Positions 39,691 through 47,804 are shown, counted from the stretch's first letter. The stretch: 64,000 bases of DNA from VRUE01 sp963774555 (GCA_963774555.1 CAVZFL010000001.1:1426001-1490000), one strand, 5' to 3'. The notes: generated from the sequence alone by a model not told the origin. Translations and numbers: made by a program.

Positions 39691-40458
39691 TAAATTCTTC
39701 GGTCCGACAAACGAGTCGAGGATCGTCACGCTACGCCTGTCGGCGACCGAGATGTTCTTGCGGCTGGATTGAGTCCAACGGACCCCAAGCCGGTCGCAGG
39801 AGGTGCAAAACAGGTTCTGTATGTCGGCGGAAAGATTCGTAAAGAAGTAGCGGGGATACGCGTATTCGCGTGGTCCCGGTGCCAGATCGACTTTGAATCG
39901 GTTGATGACCCGTGAGCCATCCGAGTGAATCAGGCCCCGGAGGAACTGTCGCGGGAACTGGGATACGAGATCCTGCTGCCAACGCACCAAGACGATGGCT
40001 CGCTCATGCTTCTTGCCGGGTCCGTGCTGAGGAAAGGCCAGCGGCCAGAAGCGGCTCGTAGCGGCCAGGCGAATCGCTCCGCCCTTTGGGGTCGTTCGTC
40101 TGGATGTCCTTACTCTGGTGGCGGCGACCCGCCGGATTGCGGTTTCGCACTCGGTCACGATCCCGGGATATGCCGGATCGAGCGAGATTTCGAGAACGGG
40201 CGATAGGTTTGATCGCTTGGCCAGGTAGCCATCACCCAGGTAAATGCCGAGTAGATAGCTATAGCTCCTGGGGCACGGGACAGTCCATGCAACGGGCCTG
40301 TCCGGGCCGGGCTGGGGAATACCGTGGGTGCGCCAGCGCTGGACCGTGCTCCGGCAGACGCCGGTCCTCCTCTCAATCTCGTAGTCGCTGAGGTCTCTGT
40401 CGAGAAGGCTCTCGACAGCGTTTGCGTCGCTAGCTGTACGCCGGTATGGCACGAACAT
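39640..40458 (-). CDS. HTH plus LAGLIDADG homing-endonuclease-like protein
   Basis: 272 residues. N-terminal helix-turn-helix (LSDYEIERRTGVCRSTVQRW) then two LAGLIDADG-type motifs: YLLGIYLGDGYLAK (about 67-80) and FLRGLIHSDGSRV (about 180-192), each with the acidic residue that binds metal in the active site. It is free-standing, with no intron or intein. ATG 40458 lies inside the terminal inverted repeat of the IS1595-family element, so the first three codons come from the IS end. The last 17 codons (GRRDLNPHGPKPTRT) are antisense to tRNA-Leu(UAG). Endonuclease activity is possible; a regulatory role is the alternative. Confidence 0.72.
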   Translation of the reverse strand: MFVPYRRTASDANAVESLLDRDLSDYEIERRTGVCRSTVQRWRTHGIPQPGPDRPVAWTVPCPRSYSYLLGIYLGDGYLAKRSNLSPVLEISLDPAYPGIVTECETAIRRVAATRVRTSRRTTPKGGAIRLAATSRFWPLAFPQHGPGKKHERAIVLVRWQQDLVSQFPRQFLRGLIHSDGSRVINRFKVDLAPGPREYAYPRYFFTNLSADIQNLFCTSCDRLGVRWTQSSRKNISVADRRSVTILDSFVGPKNLCGRRDLNPHGPKPTRT

Positions 40459-41552
40459 ATGTGCGGGGTGTCCGCTTCAGTCCACCACGCGCCTGACGTA
40501 GGCCTCGCGGCCGGTTCCGCGCCGCCCGGTCGTGCCGCCGAGGATCGCTTTGAGCGGGATTGGCTCGGTGGCGGCTGCCTCCTGGACCAGTCGGTAAAAG
40601 AGAAGACCGGGGTAGCGCGAGCGCCTGCGGTTGAAGCGGAAGGTGAACTCGTCGAGGTAGTAGTCGAGCTGGTGGGGCTGCACCGAGCCCTGGTGGGTGC
40701 CGAGCAGCCAGCGCTTGAGCAGGGCAAAGACCCGGTGCACGTGGGGCATCGAGGCCGAGGCCGTCGCGCCGCTCCTGGAGATGTTGATCGGCAGGTGGCG
40801 GTAGCCGAGGGAAGGCAGCCCCGAGTAGGCGTTCCAGCCGTCGGTGCGGACATCGGAACCGGGGCGGATGGCTCCCTGGGCAAAGGCCTCCAGGGTGTCT
40901 TTGGTGGCGCGCTCCACGCGGGAGAGTCGTGCTCTCCCGGCGATCTCGCCCCTGGCTCCCTCCCGCACCTCCACGGCGACCACGACGATCGACTTCTCCG
41001 CGGTTTGACGGCCATCCATGCCGATCTCCCGCCCGCCGACGAAGCCCTCGTCGACCTCGACCAGGCCCCCGAGCAGCTCGCGCCCGGGGCGCACCATCGC
41101 CCTTCGCAGCTTGTGCAGGTGAGCCCAGGCGGTCTCATAGGAGCCCAGGCCCATCGCCCGCTTGAAGCCCAGCGCCGACATTCCCTGTTTTTGGGAGACC
41201 AGCGCCCAGATCGCCGCGAACCAGTTCAAAAGCGGCGTTCTTGTCCCGGCAAAGAGGGTTCCCGCCGTGACCGAGGTCTGGCGCCGGCAGGCGCCGCAGA
41301 GCCAGTGGCCCCGCTTGGTCTTCCAGGCTTCTGTGCCGCCGCAGGCGGGGCAGCGGAAGCCATCTGGCCAGCGCAAGCGCTCCAGGTAGGCAAGGCAGGC
41401 GTCCTCATCGGGAAAGAACCTGTGGAACTCAGGCCAGTCGCGCGGGTAGTCGCACCCGGCTACCGGCCGGTCCTCGCGGGGGCCTCCCTGTGACAGATCC
41501 ACTGCCCACGGAGTCTAGTGGAGCGAAGCAGATAGCCAGCACATATGTTCGT
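40451..41552. mobile_element. IS1595-family insertion sequence
   Basis: Imperfect terminal inverted repeats of about 26-28 bp: left 40451-40478 (ACGAACATATGTGC then ...GCTTC) and right 41525-41552 (GAAGC... then GCACATATGTTCGT). They match at about 20 of 26 positions, with the outer 14 identical. One transposase gene (40477-41502) fills the interior. No 8-bp target duplication is visible in the flanks, so the insertion may be old or flanking DNA may have rearranged. Confidence 0.85.
40477..41502 (-). CDS. IS1595-family transposase
   Basis: 341 residues from GTG 41502. The N-terminal zinc ribbon has CPACGG and CGACRR, preceded by the family's FFPDEDACLAYLERLRWPDG. The DDE core (ISXO2-like) contains GGLVEVDEGFVGG (first Asp), VRTDGWNAYSGL (second Asp) and YYLDEFTFRFNRRRSR (final acidic/Asn region). 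Full length, no frameshift, so potentially active. Contained within matched terminal repeats. Confidence 0.92.
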   Translation of the reverse strand: MDLSQGGPREDRPVAGCDYPRDWPEFHRFFPDEDACLAYLERLRWPDGFRCPACGGTEAWKTKRGHWLCGACRRQTSVTAGTLFAGTRTPLLNWFAAIWALVSQKQGMSALGFKRAMGLGSYETAWAHLHKLRRAMVRPGRELLGGLVEVDEGFVGGREIGMDGRQTAEKSIVVVAVEVREGARGEIAGRARLSRVERATKDTLEAFAQGAIRPGSDVRTDGWNAYSGLPSLGYRHLPINISRSGATASASMPHVHRVFALLKRWLLGTHQGSVQPHQLDYYLDEFTFRFNRRRSRYPGLLFYRLVQEAAATEPIPLKAILGGTTGRRGTGREAYVRRVVD

Positions 41553-41603
41553 CAATGCGTCAGACGGCAATCGGCGCAGGGCGTCGTAAACTCCGGGTGC
41601 CCC

Positions 41604-41675
41604 GGGGGAGTGAGTTAACGGCTATGCGCACGGTCTCCAAAACCGTGAATCCGGGTTCGAATCCCGGCTCCCCCG
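41604..41675 (+). tRNA. tRNA-Trp (CCA), atypical D-arm
   Basis: 72 nt. Acceptor GGGGGAG (41604-41610) pairs with CTCCCCC (41668-41674), discriminator G. Anticodon stem ACGGT/ACCGT encloses CTCCAAA, giving CCA. T-arm CCGGG-TTCGAAT-CCCGG is perfect. The D-arm (41613-41628, AGTTAACGGCTATGCG) forms at most two good pairs, unlike ordinary bacterial tRNA-Trp. It lies 51 bp beyond the IS1595 right end. Confidence 0.75.
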
Positions 41676-41704
41676 CTCGTTCCTCCTGGCGTTGCCCTCG
41701 GCTA

Positions 41705-41953
41705 TCAGCGCAGCTCGTCGAGCGAGGTGACCTCGAGGTCGAATGGTTCCTTGGCGGAGCGTCGGCGGCGATACGGGGAGACGGTTACGCGGTGGACCTC
41801 ACCGCATGTGCAGGGGACTTCGATCGGCCGCAGGTCGCTTGCCGGGTCGGTCTTGACCTTGAGGCGTCGCAGCTCGCCGGCTGATTTGCAGCCGAACGAG
41901 ATCACCCAGCCGTAGTCGACACGTTCGCTGCGCTTGTTTGGGCGGGGTGGCAT
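41705..41953 (-). CDS. Small hypothetical protein
   Basis: 82 residues from ATG 41953 (frame open to 42019). Contains Cys in WVISFGCKSAGE and IEVPCTCGEVHRVTV, a possible zinc site, and a basic stretch SPYRRRRSAKE. The Cys pattern resembles a small zinc-binding protein rather than noise, but I recognise no family. Confidence 0.42.
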   Translation of the reverse strand: MPPRPNKRSERVDYGWVISFGCKSAGELRRLKVKTDPASDLRPIEVPCTCGEVHRVTVSPYRRRRSAKEPFDLEVTSLDELR

Positions 41954-42112
41954 CTCGGGCGGCGCCTGAGAATAGTTCACAGCCAATCGAATGCCACCCG
42001 TAATGGCGGATCGAACCACGCTTGCCCATGCTCACTGGGACTGGCACGCCGGCGCATCCGGCGGCTGACGATGATCCTCGGGGCCGCCGTAGGTGACCCC
42101 GGCCGATTCGCC

Positions 42113-42562
42113 CTAGTAGGAATCCGGCGGCGAGGTGCCCGGATGGATCCGCTCTGGATACGTCGGCAAGCCGTCATCCGGGACCGGCGCCCATGGCGCA
42201 GCGTAGGTCGTGAACTGGTGTGCGCTCGGGCGGATGCCGGGGTCCTCGTCGAGGGCGCCCATGCGGATCGCCAGCAGTTCGGCGTTGTCGGGGTGGCTGG
42301 TGAACAGCTGGCTGCCGCAGTTGGAGCAGAAGGCCTTGACGTAGCCGCCGTCGCCAGGGTCCCAGAGGCGAACCAGGTCCTCGCCGGAGACGGTTCGGTA
42401 GGAACCGGGAGCGGTCAGGGCGGTGGTCGACACCCCCGTGCCGGTGCGCCGCTGGCAGCGCTTGCAGTGGCAGAAGAGGGCGCCGAGCAGCGGCTCGGAG
42501 ACCTCGAAGCGGACCTCGCCGCACATGCAACCTCCGGTCAGCGGCAACGTCGGATCTGGCAT
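42113..42562 (-). CDS. GFA-family (glutathione-dependent formaldehyde-activating-like) protein
   Basis: 149 residues from ATG 42562. The zinc-binding Cys pattern of the GFA/Mss4-like fold is complete: GGCMCGEVRFEV, FCHCKRCQRRTG and FCSNCGSQLF. Members called Gfa were proposed to join formaldehyde to glutathione, but most bacterial homologues have unknown substrates, and actinobacteria use mycothiol. Treat the name as family-level only. Confidence 0.85.
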   Translation of the reverse strand: MPDPTLPLTGGCMCGEVRFEVSEPLLGALFCHCKRCQRRTGTGVSTTALTAPGSYRTVSGEDLVRLWDPGDGGYVKAFCSNCGSQLFTSHPDNAELLAIRMGALDEDPGIRPSAHQFTTYAAPWAPVPDDGLPTYPERIHPGTSPPDSY

Positions 42563-42585
42563 TCGCGCAGCCTAGCGTCCGGGCG

Positions 42586-43326
42586 TCAGTTGACCGGGGG
42601 CGGCATTACCCCGGCGTCGGCCAGTTCGACCGGGGTAAGCAGGGCCCGTCCGGCGAAGCCCACGGCCCGGTCGTTCGCCTTCTCGTAGTCCGCGCGAAGG
42701 GGCGGCACCGCGCGCAGGGACCAGATCACCTTCGCGCCCACCCAGGCGGCGTCGCGGGCCTTTTCCACGTCCCAGACGGCGACGACGTCGTCGACCGGGT
42801 TGAAGACCAGGTCGAGCTCCTTCAGCAGCCCGGTCATCATCCACACCTTCATCTTCTTCTCCACTTTCGCGATCAGCGGGTTCACCGCCTCGTAGTCCCG
42901 GTGCTCAGGGCTGTCGTCGCGGGGCTCGATCCCTCGCGCGGCGCAGGTTTCGCAGATGCCGATCGCCAGGTCGTGGTTGATGTGGGCGTTCATCCCGGCC
43001 AGCGCGAACTGCACCGGAGCGATGCCGGTCGCGAAGCGAGCCTCGAACAACGGCTTCCAGGCGTGAAACGGATAGCCGGCCGGCAGCGCGCCGTCTCCGG
43101 CGGCGTCGTGGGCCGCGAAGTAGAGGTTGCCGAAGGCGACGTCGAGCGCTTCGAGGAAGCCCGGCGCCGCCTGTTGAAGTCCGGGCGCCGAGGAGGCCAC
43201 CTGCTGGGTGACTTCGAGGTAGAGCTTGTTGAACCACTTGACGCCGTTCCCGGGCGGCAGCGCCCGGTCGATCTCCTCGAGGCGCTCGAGCACCTCGGCC
43301 ACGCTTGTCGCTGGGGTTGTCATCAC
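42586..43326 (-). CDS. DUF5995 family protein
   Basis: 246 residues from ATG 43326 (or the adjacent ATG 43323). All-alpha protein with the segments LERLEEIDRALPPGNGVKWF, PFHAWKPLFEARFATGIAPV and LAGMNAHINHDLAIGICET. The conserved GMNAHINxDL motif is typical of DUF5995. Function unknown. A 9-bp dyad immediately upstream (43326-43350) suggests regulation. Confidence 0.82.
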   Translation of the reverse strand: MMTTPATSVAEVLERLEEIDRALPPGNGVKWFNKLYLEVTQQVASSAPGLQQAAPGFLEALDVAFGNLYFAAHDAAGDGALPAGYPFHAWKPLFEARFATGIAPVQFALAGMNAHINHDLAIGICETCAARGIEPRDDSPEHRDYEAVNPLIAKVEKKMKVWMMTGLLKELDLVFNPVDDVVAVWDVEKARDAAWVGAKVIWSLRAVPPLRADYEKANDRAVGFAGRALLTPVELADAGVMPPPVN

Positions 43327-43350
43327 TGAGAAGTGAAACCAACTTCTCAG
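43326..43350. promoter_or_regulatory. Inverted repeat at the DUF5995 gene start
   Basis: CTGAGAAGT (43326-43334) and ACTTCTCAG (43342-43350) form a perfect 9-bp dyad with a 7-nt loop, touching the ATG of the DUF5995 gene. ACTTAAGT palindrome follows 5 nt beyond. Position fits an operator. Confidence 0.45.
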
Positions 43351-43371
43351 AAATACTTAAGTCATTCAAGG

Positions 43372-44592
43372 TCAGCGCCGCGTCGGGTGCAGGCCGATCA
43401 GCTCGTAGTAGCCGATCAGGTAGAGGCGGCGGCCGTCGGAGACCATCGGTGTGTAGCCGGCCTGGCGCATCTCGAAGGTCTTGCGGTGGGTGCGGGCGTC
43501 GATGCCGATTGACTCGCGGGTCTTGAAGCTCGAGGTGTAGACGGTGTGGCCGATCACGGTCGCGGTGCCGGGCACCGGGCCGCCGACGTCAAAGCGCCAG
43601 CGCTGCTTACCGCTGCGCGCGTCGAGGGCGTAGAAGTGCTCGTCGTAGGAGCCGATGTAGACGCTCGGCGGCGTGCCGGGAACCTTGGCCACCGCGGGCG
43701 AGCCGTAGACGAAGTTGTGGGTGGGGAAGGTCCACTTGACCCTGCCGCTCTTTTCGTCGAAGGCGAAGACGGTCCCGTCGTCGCGGGCGGCGTAGACGCG
43801 GCCGAAGGCGATCGCCGGGGAGGAGTAGAAGCCGCCCTCGCCGAACGGCGGCACCCGCGAGGTATTGGTTCGCCAGAGCAGCTTGCCGCTCTTCGCGTCG
43901 AGACAGAACACGCCGCTCTGGTAGTCGGCGACGAAGAGCCGGCCGCGGTGGTAGCTGGGGCTCGCTTTGATCGCGGCGGGCGAGTTGAACTGCCAGAGCA
44001 CCTTGCCGTCGGAGGCCCGGATCGCGACCACGTTGGTCTTGTCGGTGCCGAGGTAGAGGGTGCCGCCCACCGCCATCGGCGAGGATTCGAGGTGGCCGAC
44101 CAGCTTGCGGGTCCAGACCTGCTTGCCGCTGCCGGCGTCGACCGCGACGAGATTGCCGTCGACGTAGGCGAAGAAGACCTTGTCCTGGTGATACACGGGC
44201 GCGGTCACGTCGGTCGGGGTGCCCGAGTCCTTCGGGTCGGTGACCCGTTCCCAGAGCAGCTTGCGATCGCGCAGCCGCACCACCTTGGCGTTGCCGTACT
44301 TGTTGACCACGTAGGCGATGCCGTTGGCGATCGCCGGCGGGAACTCGATCAGCGCGTGGGTGTTGATCGACCACGCTTCGCGCAGCGGCGGGTCGAGGGC
44401 GCGCCTGTGGGCCGGCAGGTAGTGCGTGCGCTCGGGCACCCGGCCGAACAGCGGCCAGTCGACCAGACCGGCGCGACGCGAGGCGGTCGGGGAGCTGCCT
44501 TCGTCGCCGGATCCCCCGCAACCGGCGAGCGCCGACACGGCCACCAGCACGGCGAGCCCGATCGCGACACGGCTTCGGAGGCGGAATCCCAA
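43372..44592 (-). CDS. PQQ-like beta-propeller lipoprotein
   Basis: 406 residues from TTG 44592. Signal peptide with lipobox (LAVLVAVSALAGCGGSG). The rest is built of PQQ-type repeats with the usual tryptophan-docking pattern: AVDAGSGKQVWTRKL, AIRASDGKVLWQFNS, CLDAKSGKLLWRTNT, AFDEKSGRVKWTFPT, ALDARSGKQRWRFDV. These make an eight-bladed-type propeller like BamB or outer-surface PQQ-fold proteins. PQQ itself is not necessarily bound. Start codon is tentative because no good ribosome site precedes it. Confidence 0.8.
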   Translation of the reverse strand: MGFRLRSRVAIGLAVLVAVSALAGCGGSGDEGSSPTASRRAGLVDWPLFGRVPERTHYLPAHRRALDPPLREAWSINTHALIEFPPAIANGIAYVVNKYGNAKVVRLRDRKLLWERVTDPKDSGTPTDVTAPVYHQDKVFFAYVDGNLVAVDAGSGKQVWTRKLVGHLESSPMAVGGTLYLGTDKTNVVAIRASDGKVLWQFNSPAAIKASPSYHRGRLFVADYQSGVFCLDAKSGKLLWRTNTSRVPPFGEGGFYSSPAIAFGRVYAARDDGTVFAFDEKSGRVKWTFPTHNFVYGSPAVAKVPGTPPSVYIGSYDEHFYALDARSGKQRWRFDVGGPVPGTATVIGHTVYTSSFKTRESIGIDARTHRKTFEMRQAGYTPMVSDGRRLYLIGYYELIGLHPTRR

Positions 44593-44636
44593 GGCGCGGT
44601 CTGCATCGGCACCGCCTTGGAGAACTTGAGCGAAAG

Positions 44637-44707
44637 AGCGGCGGACGGGAATCGAACCCGCGTCATCAGCTTGGAAGGCTGAGGCTCTACCGTTGAGCTA
44701 CCGCCGC
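44637..44707 (-). tRNA. tRNA-Gly (UCC)
   Basis: 71 nt on the minus strand. Acceptor GCGGCGG (from 44707) pairs with CCGCCGC, discriminator T. D-arm GCTC...GAGC is normal. Anticodon stem CAGCC/GGCTG-type with loop CTTCCAA gives UCC. T-arm GCGGG-TTCGATT-CCCGT. Confidence 0.93.
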
Positions 44708-44792
44708 GCGAGCGCAGCCACTCCGCCCTGCGGTGCGGCCACGCCGACAGTTTGCCCGAACTGCGTCCCCTGTCGCGGTCCCGTCGTGCGGC

Positions 44793-45827
44793 TCAGTGGT
44801 GCAGAACGTCGACCTGCTCGCAGGCCGTGGTGCGGTCGCCGGGATCGGTGAAGACGAAGTCACGGGGGCCGGGACCGCAGTCGACCCGGTCGCCGCGCAG
44901 GGGCTGGGAGACGTCAATGCGGTCGTTGCCGGCGCCGGCGAAGACGCGGTCGGGGGCGAGGTCGGGCGGGATCCCGCCGACGTCGCTCTGGTTGTAGATC
45001 GAATCGGGCCCGGCCCCTGCCCGCGCGAGGTCGCGCCCGGGGCCGATCGTCAGGTAGTCGCGCCCCCGCCCGCCGAGCAGGACGTCGTCGCCGACGTTGC
45101 CGTTGAGGCGATCCTTCTGCGGGCCGCCGACGAGGCGGTCGTTGCCCGGGCCCCCCGCAAAGCCGATGCCTTCGGCGTCGAGGGACCCGCTGAAGCCCGG
45201 CCCGCCGAGGGCGCTGATCGCGTCGTCGCCGCTCTTGCCGGTCGCCCTGATGGCGACCTTCGCGGGGTCGGGGGCGTCGAGGATCACGTCGGCGTCGGGG
45301 GCGGAGCCGTCGGCCTGGGCATTGAGGTTGACACCCACCCGATGCGGCCCGAGCAGGCCGGCGACGATCGTGTCGCTGGCTGCGGTGCCGCCGACGTTCA
45401 GCACCTTCGGGCTGTAGTCCTCGTGGATCGCGATCTCGATCTCCGAGCCCGCCGCCTCCGGCGTGGCGCCCGGTGCGAGCGCCTGGCTGCCGAGGTAGTT
45501 GATGAAGGGCGCGCTGCTGCCCGTGGCCGTAAATTCGATCCGGTCGAGGTTGAAGACCGTCGGCGCTTCGCCGCTGCAGACGATCGGGTCCTGGTGCGCG
45601 TTGTTGTAGACGACAATCGCATCGTCTTCCCGGTAGATGTGGGTGACGCTGCGGCTCCCGTCTTCGATGCGCAGGACGTTGCCCCCGGGGCCGGGAGCGC
45701 CGGCCTCGACGTAGGCGCAGCTCACCGGTTCCCCTTCCGCTTCGCCGACGACTGGCGAGGCCACGACCAACGCCGCGGCGGCGACCGCAAGAGCGACCAC
45801 GGATGTCCTTCCAATCACACCCGGCAT
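44793..45827 (-). CDS. Secreted protein with hemolysin-type calcium-binding repeats
   Basis: 344 residues from ATG 45827. Signal peptide (VVALAVAAAALVVASPVVG). The C-terminal half carries RTX-like nonapeptides: GGPGNDRLVGG, PQKDRLNGN, VGDDVLLGG, RGRDYLTIG, PGRDLARAG, forming a calcium-bound beta-roll. No lipase or protease domain accompanies them. Probably a cell-surface or secreted structural protein. Confidence 0.82.
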   Translation of the reverse strand: MPGVIGRTSVVALAVAAAALVVASPVVGEAEGEPVSCAYVEAGAPGPGGNVLRIEDGSRSVTHIYREDDAIVVYNNAHQDPIVCSGEAPTVFNLDRIEFTATGSSAPFINYLGSQALAPGATPEAAGSEIEIAIHEDYSPKVLNVGGTAASDTIVAGLLGPHRVGVNLNAQADGSAPDADVILDAPDPAKVAIRATGKSGDDAISALGGPGFSGSLDAEGIGFAGGPGNDRLVGGPQKDRLNGNVGDDVLLGGRGRDYLTIGPGRDLARAGAGPDSIYNQSDVGGIPPDLAPDRVFAGAGNDRIDVSQPLRGDRVDCGPGPRDFVFTDPGDRTTACEQVDVLHH

Positions 45828-45909
45828 CTCGCGCCCAGCCTACCGCGCCTCCCGGCCCGCACCGGCCGACTGCCAACGAACGACGGATGCGTCAGAATTG
45901 CACCAGCCA

Positions 45910-45983
45910 CGGGGAGTGGCGCAGTCTGGTAGCGCACTCGGCTGGGGGCCGAGCGGTCGCAGGTTCAAATCCTGTCTCCCCGA
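45910..45983 (+). tRNA. tRNA-Pro (GGG)
   Basis: 74 nt. Acceptor CGGGGAG (45910-45916) pairs with CTCCCCG (45976-45982), discriminator A. D-arm GCGC...GCGC. Anticodon stem CTCGG/CCGAG encloses CTGGGGG, giving GGG. T-arm GCAGG-TTCAAAT-CCTGT. CCA not encoded. Confidence 0.93.
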
Positions 45984-46303
45984 TAGCAAGGTATTTCCCG
46001 CATGGCTTCGCAGAGCCACGCGCAGCGCCAAATCGGAAATGACGCGCGAGGTTGTGCGGGGGGATGCGCTCCGATCCGTGATATGCGAGTGATATGGCCC
46101 TCGGCACGAGAGCGCGCCGGCGCTCCCAGAGGGGTAAGGCGACGGAGGTGTAGGGCAAAGTCGCCGCTCCCGTCCAAGAAGTCGGCTACTACCGCCGGAC
46201 CTTTACGGCTCAAAAAGCGCTCGTAAGCGTCCTTGTCAGAGACGGAATGTCTCGGCAGCATCGTCTGCATGAGCAACAAACGTACCTCCGCCTGCGGCGT
46301 TGA
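45984..46303. other. 320-nt stretch with no supportable gene
   Basis: Between tRNA-Pro and the toxin remnant. A minus-strand open frame (45965-46279) runs through it but also covers the tRNA and resembles nothing I know. No hairpin or repeat was noticed. Confidence 0.4.
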
Positions 46304-46621
46304 TCGCGAGCAGAGTCAAAGGAAGTCAATTGTGGGGCGGTCCATGCACCGCCGCCGGAGTTCCCGATCAGCTCGCAGATCGAAGGCGAGTTGCGTGAGC
46401 TGAGAATCCGGTTTGCGAATACCCGGTACCGAATTCTCTATCAGCGATCTGGGAATCTGATCATCTTGCTTCACGCCTTCGAGAAGAACACCGGATCGGT
46501 GCCCGCATCGGAGAAGGCTTTGGCGAAGCGGCGGATGGCCGACTTCAGACGACGAATGGATGCGAGGCAGAGGAAACCGCCGCGCGCAGTGGGCAAGGAC
46601 GCGCCGTCCGGCGGCCGATGA
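46304..46621 (+). pseudogene. Gp49/HigB-type toxin, probably 5'-truncated
   Basis: The frame is open from 46304 to 46621. The recognisable part is EGELRELRIRFANTRYRILY then QRSGNLIILLHAFEKNTGSV and ALAKRRMADFRRRMD, which is the C-terminal two thirds of phage-derived Gp49-like/HigB (RelE-superfamily) mRNA interferases. The usual first 30-35 residues lack a recognisable counterpart, and no ATG or GTG precedes the domain in frame; the only start is TTG 46391, inside it. A cognate XRE antitoxin follows at 46661. Most likely a broken toxin with a retained antitoxin. Confidence 0.6.
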
Positions 46622-46624
46622 GCC

Positions 46625-46651
46625 CTTGACTCATTTATCTATTTAGATAAA
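46625..46651. promoter_or_regulatory. Promoter and operator of the XRE antitoxin
   Basis: A perfect 18-bp palindrome, TTTATCTA-TT-TAGATAAA (46634-46651), lies 9 nt before the XRE gene. TTGACT (46625-46630) is a good -35 match and GATAAA (46646-46651) a plausible -10 at 15-nt spacing, so the operator covers the promoter. The AT-richness stands out in this GC-rich DNA. Confidence 0.65.
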
Positions 46652-46660
46652 CTAGCCGCC

Positions 46661-47053
46661 ATGAGCGCAAAAGAGAACGGCCGCATCGGTCCGAAGGGCA
46701 GAACTGCTCTTGAGACGGCAGGGGATCGCGCCAGGCGCAGCGACGAGTACCGCGAGGCCCGCAACGAGTACGCGGCGATTCGCGAGCTTCATGAGCGGAA
46801 CTGGATCGCTGCCCATATTCGCGAGCGGCGCTATGAGCTGGATCTCACGCAAAAGGAAGTAGCCGAGCGGGCGGAAACGTCCCACTCCTTCATCTCGAAG
46901 GTCGAGGGCGGCGATCACATCCCGACGATCCCGGTGCTGAAGCGCATTCTCGCCGTGCTGGACGAGGAGCTGCTGATCGGCATTGAGCGTCAGGTTCCCG
47001 ACGAGGAGCCGGAGCGCGAACTGGCATCCGCGCCGGAGCTTGCCGCCGCCTGA
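46661..47053 (+). CDS. XRE-family antitoxin (HigA-like)
   Basis: 130 residues from ATG 46661. N-terminal acidic/basic region, then an XRE helix-turn-helix: HIRERRYELDLTQKEVAERA and ETSHSFISKVEGGDHIPTIP, LKRILAVLDEELLIGIE. It follows the Gp49-like toxin remnant in the order typical of higBA-type modules, and has its own promoter with a palindromic operator. It probably binds that palindrome. Confidence 0.85.
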   Translation: MSAKENGRIGPKGRTALETAGDRARRSDEYREARNEYAAIRELHERNWIAAHIRERRYELDLTQKEVAERAETSHSFISKVEGGDHIPTIPVLKRILAVLDEELLIGIERQVPDEEPERELASAPELAAA

Positions 47054-47069
47054 CGCAACGCCTCAACGC

Positions 47070-47097
47070 GGTTCAAATACCGTCCGGTTAGGCCGAT
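47070..47097 (+). repeat. 28-bp dispersed repeat, copy A
   Basis: Starts GGTTCAAATACC and ends GTTAGGCCGAT. Identical 28-bp copies at 47720 and 48474. Lies 17 nt after the XRE gene. Contains GTTAGGC, which fits the integron core-site consensus GTTRRRY. Confidence 0.9.
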
Positions 47098-47180
47098 CCG
47101 CAGACAAAAGCATCCGGAAGCTTTGGCATCCTTCGCCCATCGGCTTGCCCTTCTCTGGGCGGGCTGGGACACTGGAAGGG

Positions 47181-47396
47181 ATGAAGATGCTGGTTGTAGA
47201 CATCACCGCAGCCGATGCCGGAAACCGGCTCGGCCGCTACAAGGTCTCAGAGCGACGCCGGGACGGTTCCTTGGTGCTCGTTCCCGAGACCATCGAGGAG
47301 GTAATCGCGGAGACGGCCGATCAGCCGCTCACCAGCGATGAGTTCCTCGATGCGCTCGATCGTCTCAGCGCAGCGTCTTCTCAGCGGCCCGATTGA
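47181..47396 (+). CDS. Probable antitoxin of a RelBE-type pair
   Basis: 71 residues from ATG 47181 with GGAAGGG upstream. Sequence: LVVDITAADAGNRLGRYKVS, ERRRDGSLVLVPETIEEVIA, LTSDEFLDALDRLSAASSQ. A small, mostly acidic protein with a strand-rich N-terminus and a C-terminal helix, as in many toxin-neutralising partners. Its stop overlaps the start of the RelE-like gene by one base (TGATG). Named antitoxin because of this position; the sequence itself is not diagnostic. Confidence 0.68.
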   Translation: MKMLVVDITAADAGNRLGRYKVSERRRDGSLVLVPETIEEVIAETADQPLTSDEFLDALDRLSAASSQRPD

Positions 47397-47695
47397 TGAG
47401 CCCGACCTTCGAGGTTCGGGCGGCCTTCGCCCGTGAGTTCGCACGCCTGTCGCGCGAGCAGGATCGAGCATTCCGGCAGGCAGTCGGGAAACTCGTTGAT
47501 GCGCTTGGGACGGGCAGTGAGCCACCCCGCTCGCTGCGCATCAAGCGGGTGCAGGGGACCAGGGACGTCTGGGAGATGTCTTACTCGGGCGACGGCCGCG
47601 CCACCTTCCGCTACGGCACCGAGGTCAAGCCGGGCGAGACGCACGTCGAATGGCTCCGGGTCGGCGGCCACGAGATCCTTTCGCGGCCGGAGTAG
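47396..47695 (+). CDS. RelE-superfamily toxin (mRNA-interferase-like)
   Basis: 99 residues from ATG 47396. The fold is readable as FEVRAAFAREFARLSREQDR (helices 1-2), SLRIKRVQGTRDVWEMSYSG (strands with the basic RNA-binding face) and RATFRYGTEVKPGETHVEWL, HEILSRPE. This follows YoeB/RelE/YafQ-type toxins, with the conserved W-E-M-S-Y and R-xT-F-R-Y strands. Intact and coupled to an antitoxin, unlike the two remnants beside it. Confidence 0.78.
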   Translation: MSPTFEVRAAFAREFARLSREQDRAFRQAVGKLVDALGTGSEPPRSLRIKRVQGTRDVWEMSYSGDGRATFRYGTEVKPGETHVEWLRVGGHEILSRPE

Positions 47696-47719
47696 CGCTC
47701 GCCAAGCCGCCGACCACGC

Positions 47720-47778
47720 GGTTCAAATACCGTCCGGTTAGGCCGATCAGCCAGGACTAGCTGGGCCTTATTTGAACC
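47720..47778. repeat. 28-bp dispersed repeat, copy B, within a larger hairpin
   Basis: Repeat at 47720-47747, 25 nt after the RelE gene. Here its first ten bases GGTTCAAATA also pair with TATTTGAACC at 47769-47778, with inner CAGC/GCTG and GGCC pairs, forming an imperfect stem-loop of 59 nt. Confidence 0.85.
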
Positions 47779-47804
47779 CAACGCCGGTCGCTGGCGGATG
47801 CGAG

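Noticed and set aside
45965..46279. Minus-strand 104-codon ORF between tRNA-Pro and the toxin remnant
   Set aside because: It runs antisense through the tRNA, resembles no family, and has no ribosome site.
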